Shown piece after piece: positions 12,372 to 26,832 of a stretch of 64,000 bases of DNA. The stretch comes from Scylla paramamosain (Eukaryota; Arthropoda; Malacostraca; Decapoda; Portunidae). The stretch covers positions 11,194,001 to 11,258,000 of the forward strand of contig NC_087163.1 of assembly GCF_035594125.1 (NCBI RefSeq), written 5' to 3'. Under the pieces are notes generated by a model, which saw only the letters and a list, made by a program, of their open reading frames with translations, searched no databases and was not told where the DNA came from. How positions within the stretch are numbered: position 1 is the first letter of the stretch; each line of letters opens with the position of its first letter. The translations under genes and the position numbers were made by a program.

Positions 12372-15300
12372 TAAACGATAAGATACATGGAAAGCACCCA
12401 GTAGCAGAAAAGGAAAAGACTACGATAAACGTATATCGAGGAAACGTATATCGAGGAAAAGACTACGAGAAACGTATAAGTAATAAACTCGAAAAAAAAG
12501 TATGAATAGCAATATATATGAAAAACAACTTTGCGAAAAACGTGTATTTTAAATGTTTTTCACATTGTTACGTAACAAAACGTATGCAAAAGCATCCTTT
12601 ATTGGGTAAAGAAACGTGTCTTTTGAGTGTTTATGCGTGTCTTAGGCACCAAAACACTAAAAAGCATGAAAAGCCATATATATGGGAAAACAAAACAATA
12701 TTAGCAAAAACGTGTCTTTTAAGTGTTTTCAGCTACTTTAGTATCAAAACGCTAAAACGCATGCAAAACACTTTTAATGTGGAAACAGAATAACATTATC
12801 AAAAACAAATATTTTAATGTTTTTGACCTTGTTACGAATAAAAACGACAAAATGTATGGATTTTGGGGAATCTTTTTGGTGGGGAAATTTAAAGACATTG
12901 CGAGGAACGTGTATCAAGATTTTTTTTTTTAGCTTCTTAGGTATCAAAACTCTAAAAGGCATGAATAGCACTCTACATGAAGAAACAGAAGAATATTACT
13001 AAAGACGTATATTTTGAGTGTATTTCACTTTATCAGGTATCAAAACTCCGAAATGCCTGCAAAGCACCCTATATGGGGAAATAAATCAGATTTCCATATA
13101 CATGTCTTTTGAGTATTTATGGTTGTGCTAGGCACCAAAACCGTATAAAACATGAAAAGCAGCCTATATTTGAAAACAAAGCAATATTACCAAAAACGTC
13201 TTTTTCAGTTTTTTTTTTTTTTTTTTTTTAGCTAATTACGTATCAACACGTTAAAACGCATGCAGAACACCCTTCATATACAAACAGAATAACATTAACA
13301 AAAAATAAGTATTTTGTGTGTTGTTGAGTTTGTTACGTATAAAAACGCCAAAATGCCTGAAAAGTACTCTATTTGTGGAAACGAAAAGACATTACGTGAA
13401 ACGTGGATTATGAGTGCTTCTGAGACACTAAAAGCCTAAAACGCATGAATAGCACTCTATATCGAGAAATACAAAAACGTGTACGTTGAGTGTTTTTCAC
13501 ATTATTAGGTACCAAAATGCCAAAATGAATACAAAGGCCTCTTATATGGGAAAACAAAACGATATTACCAGAAAACTGTCTTGGATGTTTTAAGACTTGT
13601 AGGCACCAAAACACTAAAAATCATGGAAATCATCCTATATGGAAATACAGAACATCTTTATGAAAAAAAAACATGTCATATGAGTATTTTGAACTTCTTA
13701 AGTACCAAATCGCTAAACCGCATGCAAGAAAACGTTTATAGAGAAACAGAATAACATTACCAAAAACAATTATTTTAAGTGTTTTTTAGCTTGTCACGCA
13801 CAAAAACGGCAAAATACATGCAAGTACCCTATATAGGTAAACGAAAGGACATTACCAGAGACGTGTATTATGAGAGTTTTGAGCTGCTTATGTACGAAAA
13901 CGATAAACCGCATCAATAGCACTCTATATGGAGTAACAGAATAACATTACCAAAAAAAAAAGGTATTTTCAGTTTATTTCACATTTTTTTGTCCCAAAAC
14001 GCAAAAAAAAAGTATGCAAAACACCCTATAATAGGAAGAGAAACGACATTTCGCGAAACGTGTTTTTTGAGTGTTTATGAGCATGTTAGGCATCAAAACG
14101 CTAAACAGCATTTTAAGCACCATATATAGAGGAAAAAAAGAAAAAAAAAAAAAAATAAATAAATAAATAAATAGATAAAAAACTAAATGAATAAAAAAAA
14201 TAGTGTCTTTTGGGCATTTGTCACTATTTCCGTACCAAAACATTAAAACGCATGCATAAAAAAAAAAAAACAATTATGGAGAAAAAAAAAATAACCAAAC
14301 ACGAGTATTTTAATTTTTTTTTCACATTGTTAGATACAAAACAAAAAATGCACGAGAAGCCTTCTATATGGGGAAACGAGATTTCCAGAAACGAGTCTTT
14401 TGAGTGTTTATGAGAGTAATAAGCACCGAAACACTAAAAAGCAGGGAAAGCACCGTATATAGGAGAGAAAAAAAAAAAAACATTACTAGAAACGTCTCTT
14501 TTCAGTATTTTTTTTTTCAGTTGCGTACATACGAAAACGTAAAAAATCGAACAACATAATAAAATTATTTATTATTTATTTATTTTGAGTGTTTTTGAGC
14601 TTGTTATGTAGAAAAGCGCCAAAAGGCATGAAAAGTGACATTACGAGACACGTGTATTATGAATGTTTCTGAGCTTCCTAGGTAGGAAAACGCTAAAACG
14701 CAAAAATAACATTCTATATGGTGAAACATAGCAACATTATCAACAACGTGTATTTTGAGTGCTTTTCACATTGTTAGGTACCAAAAACGCCAAAATGCAT
14801 GAAAAACCTCCTATATGGAGAAACGAAATATGAACAGAAACGTGTCTTTTAAGTATTTTAAGCGTAATAGGTACTAATACTTAAAAAAATCATGGAAATT
14901 AACCTATATGGCAATGAAAAATAAAACATTATTATCAAAAACGTGTCTTTTCACAGCTTTTTTGCTTCTTACGTACTAAAATGCTAAAACCCATGCAAAA
15001 GCCCTTTATAGATAAACAGAATAACTTACCGAAAAGAACTATTTTTTTAAGTATTTTGAACTTATTATATACAAAAACGCCAAAATGCATGGAAAGTACT
15101 CTATTTTGGGAAACGAAAAGACATTACGAGGAACGTGAACTATGAGTGTTCTTGAGATTCTTAGCTATCAAAACGCGGAAACGCATGAATAACATGCTGG
15201 AGAAAGAGAACAACATAACAAAAAAAAAAAAAAAAGAAAAAAAAAAGCGTGTATTTTGAATGTATTTTACATAGTTATGTACCAAAATGCCAAAAGGCAT

Positions 15301-16329
15301 GTATAGCACCCTATATGGGGAAAGGAAAGATTTCCAGGAACGTGTCTTTTGTATGTTTATAAGCTTGTTAGGCACCAAAACGTTAAAAGTATGAAAAGCA
15401 CCCTATATGGGGATACAAAAGAACATTACTAAAATCTTGTATTTTGGGCGTTTTTGAGCTTGTTACGTACAAAAACGCCAAAATGAATTTAAAATTACAC
15501 TATATAGGTAAATGAAAAAAAAAAAAAAAATGTGTATTATGAGTGTTGTTGAGCTTCTTAGATACCAAAACAGTTAAACGCATGAATAGCAATCTACATG
15601 GAAAAAAAAAAAAACAACTTTACCAAAAACGTGTATTTTCAGAATATTTCACATTAAGGTACCAAAACACCAAAATGCATGCAATGAAACTTATATTGGG
15701 AAAGGAAAAGAGATTTTTAGAAACGTTCCTTTTGAGTGTTTATGAGCGTGGTAAGCATCAAAACTCTGTAAATCATGGAATACACCCTAAAAGGGAATAG
15801 AAAACATTACCAAAAACATGTCTTTTGAGAGTTTTGTAAAGCCGTAAAAACCATGCAGAAAGATAATAATAACAGCAAAAACGTAAATTTTAAGTGTATT
15901 TCACATTATTTGGTACCAAATATATATATGCAAAGCATCTTATATGGAGAAAAAAAAAAACGACATATCCAGAAACGTGTCTTTGAGTGCTAAAACCCAT
16001 ACAAAACTCCCTCTGTGGAGAAAGAAAATAGTATTCCAAAAAAGAAGTATTTTGAGTGTTTTCGAGCTTGTTACGTTCATAACGACAAAATGCCTAGAAA
16101 GTACCCTATATGGGGAAACGAAAGAACATTACGAGGAACGTGCATTATGAGTGATTTTGAACTCCTTAGGTACCAAACACGAAAATGCATGAATAGCACT
16201 CTAATATGGAGAAACAGAGCTTTATAAAAAAAAACATGTATATATGAGTGTTAGGCTCCAAAAAGCTGAAATGCATGCAAAGCATCCTATATTGGGAAAG
16301 GAACTGAGATTTTGATTTGTTTAGGTGAT
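12372..16329 (+). repeat. Satellite array, plus polarity, 5-monomer HOR family
   Basis: A-type landmarks (a GAGATTTCC/GACATT-like stretch followed by GAAACGTGTC and TTTATGAGCGTG) recur near 13089, 13560, 14045, 14379, 14826, 15330, 15711 and 15965. Most spacings are about 450-500 bp, with some shorter units. Small A/T expansions occur, for example near 14145-14176 and 15225-15246. The block ends at a GGTACC palindrome where polarity reverses. A 15-bp exact tandem duplication lies at 12427-12456. No gene. Confidence 0.85.
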
Positions 16330-16339
16330 TTGGTACCAA
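16330..16339. other. Palindrome TTGGTACCAA at a polarity flip
   Basis: The left flank reads plus (GGCTCCAAAAAGCTGAAATG near 16254, 5-mer family). From the right flank onward everything reads minus (GCATGCGTTTTAGC near 16410, GGTGCCTAATACGC near 16525, 8-mer family). The switch point coincides with this 10-bp palindrome, which is the symmetric core of the monomer itself. Confidence 0.75.
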
Positions 16340-18700
16340 TCAAACTGAAAAAAAAAATAAATAAAACTTTTTTTTTTAATATTGTTGTTTTTCTGCAGAA
16401 TAGGGGTGTGGCATGCGTTTTAGCATTTTGGTACGTAAGAATTTCAAAACACTGAAATGACACGGTCTCGATTATATTTTGTTTTTTCCGATGAAAGGTG
16501 TTCTCTATGCTTATTAGCACTTTGGTGCCTAATACGCTCAAAACATCCAAATGATACGTTTCTGGCCATGTCTCGTCACCCTATACAGGATTGTTTACAT
16601 GCATTTTGGTGTTTCGGTACATAAGAAGCTTAAAAACACTGATAACCAAGTTTAGTTATGTTGTTCTGTTTCTTCATATAGGGTTCTTTGTATGCACTTT
16701 GGCGTTTTGGTAGCTAACACCCATAATACAAGTTTTTGGTAATGATGTTCTATTTCTCAATGTAGAGTGATATTCATGTTTTAGCTTTTCATTATCTAAT
16801 AACCTCAAAAACATTAATAGGACAAATTTTTGGTATTATACCTTAGGTTCCGTATATTGGCTACTTTGCATTTTTTTTTTCTGGGGGGGTGGGGCATTTT
16901 GGTACTTAATACACTTAAAAACAATAAAAACACATATTTTTGGGTAATGTAGCTCTGTTTCTCCAGAAAAGGTGTTTTGCATGTATTTTAAAGTTTTGGT
17001 ATGTAAGAAACTCAAAAGACTTAAAAGACGGGATTTTGATAACGTTGTTTAGTTTTCCCATATAGCGTGTTTTTCATGCTTTTAAGGGGTTTGGTGGTTG
17101 ATATGCTCAAAAAACACGTAAATAACATGTTTATGGATATGTCGTCTCGTTACCTCATATAGGGGGCTTTATATGCATTGTGACGTTTTGGTACCGCAAA
17201 ATAAACATTTTTGATAAAGATTTTTGTTTCTCAATAAAGTTTTTTTTTTTTTGGCAAGTGTTTTAACGTTTTGGTAAGAAAGAAGCTGAAAAAAACACTA
17301 ATAAGCCACGTTTTTCTAAATGTTGTTTTCTTTCCCCAAATAGTATATTTTGTATACATTTTGGTGTTCTGATACCTAAAAACCTGAAAAACACTCATAA
17401 TGTAGGTTTTTGTTAAAGTTGTCCTGTTTCTTTATATAGGGTTATTTATTTGCATTTCGGCGTTTTGTTACGTAAGATAGTGAAAGACTCATATTACACA
17501 TTTTTGATAATGTTGTTCTGTTCCTTAACATAGAATAGTATTCACGTGTTTTAGCTTTCTCATACCTAAAAACATCAAAAGCACTCATAATATATATTTT
17601 TGATTGTACCATTTCGTTTCCCTCTACTCGTATTGGCAACTTTGAATATGTTTATTCGTTTTGGTACCTAACAAACTGAAAAAAATAAATAAATAAAAAA
17701 TAGATAAAACACACGCTTTCGGAAATATTCCTTTTCTCCAAAAAAAGTTTGTCTGACATGAGTTTTAGTATTTTGGTACGTAAGAATCTCTTAAACACTC
17801 AAAGGACACGTTTTCGCTTAGGTTGTTTTGGTTTCTCATGCATTGTGTTTTCCAGGCTTTTTTGGAGTTTTTGTGGCTAATAAGTCCAAAAACACCGAAA
17901 TGGCACGTTTCTACTAGTGTCGTCTCGTTACACAATATCGAGTTATTTTCATGCATTTTGGCGTTTTGGTAACCAAGAAGCTCAAAAACACAAGAAAATA
18001 CACACTTTTGTTAAAGTATTTCTATAGGGTTCTTTGTATGCATTTTTGCATTTTAATATTTAAGATGGTGAAACATACTGATAATACACTTTTTTTTGTA
18101 ATGCTTTTTTTTCTCAATATTGAAAAATATTCATGGGTTTAGCGTTTTAGTACGTAAGATCCTTAAAGACGTTTATAAGACAAGTTTGTGGAAGTAGCGT
18201 TTAGATTCCCCATGCTGGCTTCTTTGAATATGTTTTGTTGTTTTAGTACCTAATAAACTGAAAAAAAAAAACACTATATAACACACGTGTTTTTGGTAAT
18301 TTTGTTCTGTTTCTCCAAAAAAAGGTGTTTTGCATCCGTTTTAAAGTTATGGTACGTATGAAGCTGAAAAAAAAAACCCTAAAGACGTTTTTGTTAATGT
18401 TTAATTTTCCCATATAAGGTGTTTTCATACTTTTTAGCATATTGGTGCCTAATAAGCTAAAAAAAAAAAAAAAAAACACACACACACAAAAAACTCGTTT
18501 CTTCTAATGTCGTTTCTTTGCCCCAAATAGATTGCTTTACTTGCATTTTAACGTTTTAATATGTACGAAGCTCAAAAACACTCAATATAGACGTTTTTGA
18601 TAAGGTTGTTCTGTTTCTCCATAAAGGGTGATTTGCATGTTTTTTTCCAGCGTTTTGGTACGAAAGAAGCTGAAAAAAACACTCAAAATATACTTTTTTT
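16340..18700 (-). repeat. Satellite array, minus polarity, 8-monomer HOR family
   Basis: Reverse-complement types of the 8-mer family: TTTTAGCATTTTGGTACGTAAG with ACTGAAATGACACG near 16410-16465, AATAACCTCAAAAACATT near 16800, TTCACGTGTTTTAGC near 17530 and GGTACCTAACAAACTG near 17661. Monomer order read on the minus strand matches the plus-strand block at 9.8-11.4 kb. The transition to 5-mer types lies at about 18.7 kb. A short G run (GGGGGGGTGGGG) occurs near 16883. No gene. Confidence 0.8.
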
Positions 18701-21236
18701 GGTAATGTTTTTTATTCCCATATTTGGTGATTTGAATGCTTTTTACCGCTTAAGATATTGTTCAAAAGACACATTTCTGGTAATACCGTTTCGTTTTTTG
18801 ATAGAGGAGGATTTAAATGCATTTTGGCGTTTTGGTATCTAACAATGTGAAAACACTCATAATACACGATTTTTTTTTTTTGGTAATGTTTTGTTTCTCC
18901 ATGTAGAGTGTTTTTCATGCGTTTTAGCATTTTGATATATACAAAGCTCAAAAACACTCAAAATACACGTTTATCGTAATGTCTTTTCATTTTCTACCTA
19001 ATAAGCTCAAAAGCACTCGAAATACTTGTTTTTAGTAATGTTATTCTGTTTCTCCATAAAGGGTGTTTTGCAGGCGTTTTTGTGTTTTTGGTACGTAAAT
19101 TGCTCAAAAACACTAAAAAGGGACGCTTTTGTTAATGTTTTGTTTTCTCATATATGGAGATTTCCATGCTATTTAGCGTTCTGGTGCCTAACACGCTCAT
19201 AAACAATCAAAAGACAGGTTTTTTTGGAAATCTCATTTTCTTTCCCCATAAAGGATGCATTGGATGCATTTTTAGCGTTTTGTTGCCTAATTGAAATACA
19301 CTCAAAATGCACGTTTTTTTTGGTAATTTAATTATGTTTTCCATAATTATAGAGTTCTATTCATGCGTTTTAGATTTTTTGGTACCTAAGAAACTCAAAA
19401 ACACCCATAATACACGTTTCTCGTAATGTTGTTTCGTTTCCCCATATAGTGTATTCCATGGATTTTGGCGTTTTTGAGCGCAACAAAATAAAAAAAAAAA
19501 CACTCAAAATACTTGTTTTTTGGTAATATTATTCTATATCCATAAAGGGTGTTTTGCATGCGTTCTAGCGTTTTGGTGCGTAAATAACTGAAAAACATTC
19601 AAACGATACGTTTCTTGTAATATCGTCTCGTTTCCCTTCATAAGGGGCTTTTCATTCATTTTGGCATTTTGGTAGCTAAAAATGTGAAAACAATAAAAAA
19701 AAAAAATGGTAATAGTTTGGTATGGTTCTCTATAATGAGTATTATTTATGCGTTTTAGAAGTTTGAAAACACTCATAATACTTGTTTCTCGTAAAATGTT
19801 TTCATTTCCCCATATTGAGTAGTTTGCCTGCATTTTGGCGTTTTTGTATGTGTTTCATTGTTTTGGTACATATAAAACAAAATAAAAAAAAAAACACTAA
19901 AAGAAAAAACACGTTTTTCGTAATGTTGTTTTGTATTCTAATATAGAGTGATATCCATGGTTTTTAGCGTTTTATTGCGTAAAGCTCAAAAACACTCAAA
20001 AGACACGTTTATGGTAATGTTTTGTTTCTTCATAAAGGAGGCTTTTCATGCATTTTGCCATTGTGGTACTTAAGAATGTGAAAAAAACACTCAAAATACA
20101 CGTTTATTAAAACGTATTATGAAAATACTCATAATACAGGTTTCTCGTAATGTCTTTTCATTTCCCCGTGCAGGGTACTTTGTATTTTGGCGTTTTTATA
20201 TGTAACAAGCTCAAAAACACTCTAATATTTGTTTTTGGTAATGTTATTGTGTTTCTTCATTAAGGGTGTTTTGGATGCGTTTTATCGTTTTGGTACGTAG
20301 GTAGCTCATAAACACTGAAAAAAAAAAAAAAATCAATATTTTATTGTTTTCCCATACATGGTGCTCTCCATGCTTTTTATCGTTCTCGTGACTAGCACGT
20401 TCATAAACACTCAATAGACACATTACTTCAAATCTCTTTTCCTTTCCCCATATAGGGTGCTTTCCATGCGTTGATGTGTTTTGTTACCTAACAATGTGAA
20501 ATACACTCAAAATACATGTTTTTGGTAATGTTGTTCTGTTCCTCATAATAGAGTACTATTCATGTTTTGGTACATGAAAAGCTTAAAAGAAACTCACAAT
20601 ACACGCTTCTCGTAATGTCTTTCGTCAAAATGCTTACTTTGTATGCATTTAGTCTTTTTTTGTAAGTAACTATCTCTAAAACACGGAAAATAAAAGACTT
20701 GTTTATGATAGTTATTCTGTTTTTCCATAGAGTGTGTTTTGCATGTGCTTTAGCGTTTGGTATGTAAATAGCTGAAAAAAAAACACTGAAAAAGAGACTT
20801 TTTGGTAACTTTTTTTTTTTTTCATATAGGGTGCTTTCTATGCTTTTTCAGCTTTTTGGTACCTCATAAACACTAAAAAGACACTTTTATGGAAATTTTA
20901 TTTCCTTATCCCATGCATTTTGGCGTTTACACACCTAACACTCAAAATACAAATTTTTTGGTAAAGTTGTCCTGTTTCTCCATATATATTGATATCTATG
21001 CCTTTTAGTTTTATGGTACGTAAGAATGTCAAACACACTTATAATACACGTCTCTGGTATTGTCGTTTTTTTTCCCCATATAGGATACATTGCATGTATT
21101 TTGGTGCTTTTGTACGTAACAAGCTCAAAAAACACTCAAAATATCTGTTTTGGGTAATGCTATTATGTTTTTTCCACAAAGGGTATTTTACATGACTTTT
21201 AAGGTTTTGGTACGTAAAAAGTTCAAAACACTCAAG
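18701..21236 (-). repeat. Satellite array, minus polarity, 5-monomer HOR family
   Basis: Types A-E of the 5-mer family in reverse complement. Examples are GGTATCTAACAATGTGAAAAC near 18834, GGTGCCTAACACGCTCATAAAC near 19182 and GCGTTTTAGATTTTTTGGTACCTAAGAAACTC near 19370. It ends at a complex junction at 21237. No gene. Confidence 0.8.
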
Positions 21237-21364
21237 TTTTTGGGTTTCCTACGTACCAAAACGCTAAAACACAAGTAATGTCGTTTCCAAGACAACATTA
21301 CGAAGAAAGAGACTTGTGAGTGTTTTTGGGTTTCCTACGTACCAAAACGCTAAAACACAAGTAA
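21237..21364. repeat. 42-bp direct duplication and fold-back at a polarity flip
   Basis: An exact 42-bp stretch (21237-21278) is repeated 86 bp downstream (21323-21364). Both copies run from TTTTTGGGTTTCCTACG to AACACAAGTAA. The intervening 44 bp contains TGTCGTTTCC, which is minus-polarity satellite, followed by plus-polarity AACATTACG. Left of 21237 the array is minus (GGTACGTAAAAAGTTC). The left flank and first copy form an inverted repeat around about 21220-21262. This is a small complex rearrangement at the switch. Confidence 0.8.
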
Positions 21365-21758
21365 AACACCCTTTATGGAGAAACAGAATAACTTAGGAAA
21401 AATAACTATTTTGTGTTTTGAGCTTTTTACGTAAAGACCCGCCAAAATCATGGAAAGTACTCTATATAAGGAAACGAAAGTACATTACGAGAAACGTGCA
21501 TTATGACTGTTTTTAAGTTCCTTAAACAAAACTTGAAAACACATGAATAGTACTCTATACGGAGAAATAGAGTAACTTTGAGTGTATTTTTCATTGTTAA
21601 GTACCAAAATGCCGAAATGCATGCAAAGCACTCTATATGGGGAAGTGGAACGAGATTTCCAGAAACATGTCTTTTGAATTTTTATGAGCGTGATAGGCAC
21701 CAAAACACTGAAAAGCATGGAAAGCACCCTATATGAAAAAAAAGAAAGAAAAATATAC

Positions 21759-21827
<69 letters not shown>

Positions 21828-23713
21828 ATAAAATAAAATAAATAAAATAAATAAATAAATAAAATTACCAAAAACGTCTCTTTCCAGTGCTAAAGCGCAT
21901 GCAAAGCACACTTTATGGAGAAAGAGAATAACATTACCAAAAACAAATATTTTGAGTGTTTTTGAAGTTCTTTCTTATATAAACGACAAAATGCACCTAA
22001 AGTAACGAGAAAAAACATTATGAGAAACATGTTTTTGAGCTTTTTAGCTTAGCTTAGCTTAGTTTTTGAGATTACTCATAAAAACGGAAAGCACATGCAA
22101 AACAACTTTCATGGAGAAACAGAATAATATTACCAAAACTAGTATTTTGAGTGTTTTTGTACTTTTTACTAATAAAATCGCCAAAATGCATGCAAAGTTC
22201 CATATATACGGTATATATATTAGGTGCCATAACGACAAAAAAGCACGCAAAGAACCGTATTTATGGAAAGGAAGCTACATTTCCAGAAACGTTAATTTGA
22301 GTGTTGATGAACGTGTCAAGCACCAAACCGCTAAAATTCATCAAAGCACCCAATATGGGGAAAGAAAACAACAATAGTAAAACTTGTCTTCTGTTTTTTT
22401 TTTTCTTTTGAGCTACCTTCAATCAGAACGTTAAAACGCATACAAAACATGTTTTAAGGTGGAACACATTAACATTACGAAAAACAAGTATTTTGAGTGT
22501 TTTGAAGCTTGTTACATAAAAAAAAAATCAAATGTATGGAAAGTACCCTATACGAGGCAACGAAAAGACATTTGAAGAAACTTGTATTATAAGTGTTTTT
22601 TTTTTTTTTTAGCTTATCAGGTACCAAAATTCGAAAACTCTATATAGAGAAAAAGAACATTAACAAAACCGTGTATTTTTTAGTGTATTTCACATTGCTA
22701 GGGGCGAAAACGCCAAAATGCATACAAAGCACCCTCTAAGAAGTTAGAAAACGAGATTTAAAGAAAAAAAAAGTGACTTTTGAGTGTTAATGAGCGTGTT
22801 ACGCATCACTTCGCTAAAAACCACGGGAAGCACCTTATGTTGGAAAGAAAACAACAAAACTATAAATGTCTCTTTTCAGTGTTTCGAGATACTTATGTAC
22901 AAAACGTAAAAACACATGGAAAACTCGAATCATGGAGAAACAGCAACAAAAAAAAAAGTATTTTGAGTTCCTTTGAGCTTCTTACATAGAAAAACGCAAA
23001 AATGCATGGGAAATACACTCTGTGGTAAAACGAAACGTCATTATTAGAAACATGTTTTTAAGTGTTTCTGAGGTCGTCAGGCACCAAAACCATTAAAAAA
23101 AATAAATAAAAAAAAATATTGAATTCACCATATATGGGAATACAAAACAACATTACAAAAACGTGTCTTTTGAGTGTTTTTGAGCTTTTTACCTACCAAA
23201 ACGCTAAAATGCATCGAAAACACCCTCTATGGAGAAACAAAATAACGTTACCAAAGACAAGTATTTTAAGTGTTATTCAGTTTGTTGCCTACAAAAACAA
23301 CAAAATATATGTTAAGAACCCTATGCGAGAAACCGAAAAGACATGAAAAATGTGTTTTATGAGTGTTATTTAACTTCTCAGGAATCAAAACGCTAAAATA
23401 AATTAATAGCACTCTATATTGAGAAACAACAATATTACTTAAAACGTGGAATTTTTGTGTATTTCACATTCTTAGGTACTAAAACGCCAAAATGCATGTA
23501 AAGCACCATATATGGGGGAAGAAAGTAAGATTTTCAGAAACGTGTCTTTTGAAAGTTTATGAGCGTTCAAGGTACAGAAACGCTAAAAAAAAAAAAGCAT
23601 GGAAATACCCTATATTGAAAAAAAAAAAAACATTAAGAAAAACGTTTGTTTACAGTGTTTTGATTTACTTACATAAGAAAACGAAAAAAAGTATGCAAAA
23701 ACACTCTTTTTGT
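21365..23713 (+). repeat. Satellite array, plus polarity, 5-monomer HOR family
   Basis: Ordinary 5-mer-family monomers (C near 21363, D near 21430, E near 21530, A near 21610, B near 21695, and so on) with local expansions. A short AGCTT-like triplication lies at about 22037-22055. The block ends in an A-rich tract leading into (TA)n. No gene. Confidence 0.82.
21759..21863. repeat. (TAA)~21 microsatellite followed by (AAATA/AAAT)n
   Basis: About 21 uninterrupted TAA units (21761-21823), then CAAAATAAAATAAAATAAAT-like units to about 21863, inside a B-type satellite monomer. Confidence 0.95.

Positions 23714-26832
<3,119 letters not shown>

Noticed and set aside
16880..16900. G-run as a G-quadruplex
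   Set aside because: Only two adjacent G runs (seven and four G), fewer than the four tracts needed.
22037..22058. Telomere-like TTAGC repeats
   Set aside because: Only about three units of TTAGC, not the arthropod TTAGG, and derived from the monomer's GAGCTT segment.
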